This document shows positions 61,820 to 61,926 of a DNA stretch of 61,926 nt, in pieces. Every line of letters starts with the position of its first letter. The stretch's first letter is position 1. Source of the DNA: Hymenobacter glacialis (lineage in GTDB: Bacteria; Bacteroidota; Bacteroidia; Cytophagales; Hymenobacteraceae); contig NZ_MDZC01000049.1 of NCBI RefSeq assembly GCF_001816165.1, forward strand, positions 1 to 61,926, in the 5' to 3' direction. The notes under the pieces are model-generated. The model ran no database searches, was not told the origin of the DNA, and worked only from the letters and a program-made list of their open reading frames with translations. The position numbers and the translations under genes are program-made.

Positions 61820-61926
61820 AAGCCGGCCGACGTGTACGCTCGGTCATCAGTTGAAGGTGCTGGAAGAAATAGCTTGTATGCACAGGCTGCTTGCCGGTAA
61901 CTCAGCCTATCGGGTGCCGGCGTTTT

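Overview
The window reads as a chromosomal segment of a GC-rich member of the Bacteroidota, most like Hymenobacter or a close relative in the Cytophagales. This rests on general recognition, not a database search. The signs are type IX secretion (T9SS) sorting domains, TonB-dependent receptors with carboxypeptidase-like N-terminal domains, lineage-typical families (DUF5686, DUF4394, DUF6122, DUF4834, DUF547), a bacterial geranylgeranylglyceryl-phosphate synthase, weak Shine-Dalgarno sites, and dispersed hairpin repeats with a GTCATGCTGAGC core.

Layout. 1-3 kb: 3' end of an outer-membrane protein gene, then a response regulator and a histidine kinase. 3.2-5.8 kb: a T9SS-sorted repeat protein. 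5.9-6.1 kb: a MITE-like inverted repeat. 6.3-9.7 kb: a single-chain MmeI-type restriction-modification enzyme with a compositionally foreign recognition domain. 9.7-11.4 kb: two small genes and a repeat cluster.

11.5-25.5 kb is a metal-handling island, nearly all on the minus strand. It holds a multicopper oxidase fused to a C-terminal barrel-like domain, a methionine-rich DUF2231 membrane protein, a methyltransferase, an alkaline-ceramidase-like enzyme, a dead IS630 fragment, a Zn/Cd-type P1B ATPase, an RND adaptor, and a CzcA pump joined to its CzcC outer-membrane partner. The CzcA-CzcC gene carries two apparent frameshifts and an in-frame palindromic repeat. The likely logic is oxidation and sequestration of Cu(I) outside the inner membrane plus export of divalent cations by the ATPase and the Czc tripartite pump.

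25.5-38.6 kb: a thiolase, a 1452-residue DUF4394 secreted protein, a frameshifted TonB receptor, a fasciclin protein, a J-domain/TPR protein, a three-gene envelope and lipid run ending in the GGGP synthase, and tRNA-Thr(CGU) with an unusual hairpin at its 3' end. 38.9-48 kb: DUF4834, YfhO, a PLP enzyme whose N-terminus lies in a repeat, a glycosyltransferase-like membrane protein, DUF4230, a HEAT/cNMP-binding protein, RecX and an EamA transporter. 48.2-50.2 kb: two paralogous lipoproteins and a MazEF pair with a palindromic operator candidate. 50.5-61.9 kb: outer-membrane proteins (DUF5686, Omp85 barrel, TonB receptor), an isoprenylcysteine-methyltransferase-like protein, a GNAT-like protein and a DUF547 lipoprotein.

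The most distinctive signals are the repeat architectures (two palindrome families, one MITE-like element, one tRNA-associated hairpin) and how they touch coding sequences. No CRISPR array, prophage or rRNA gene was seen.
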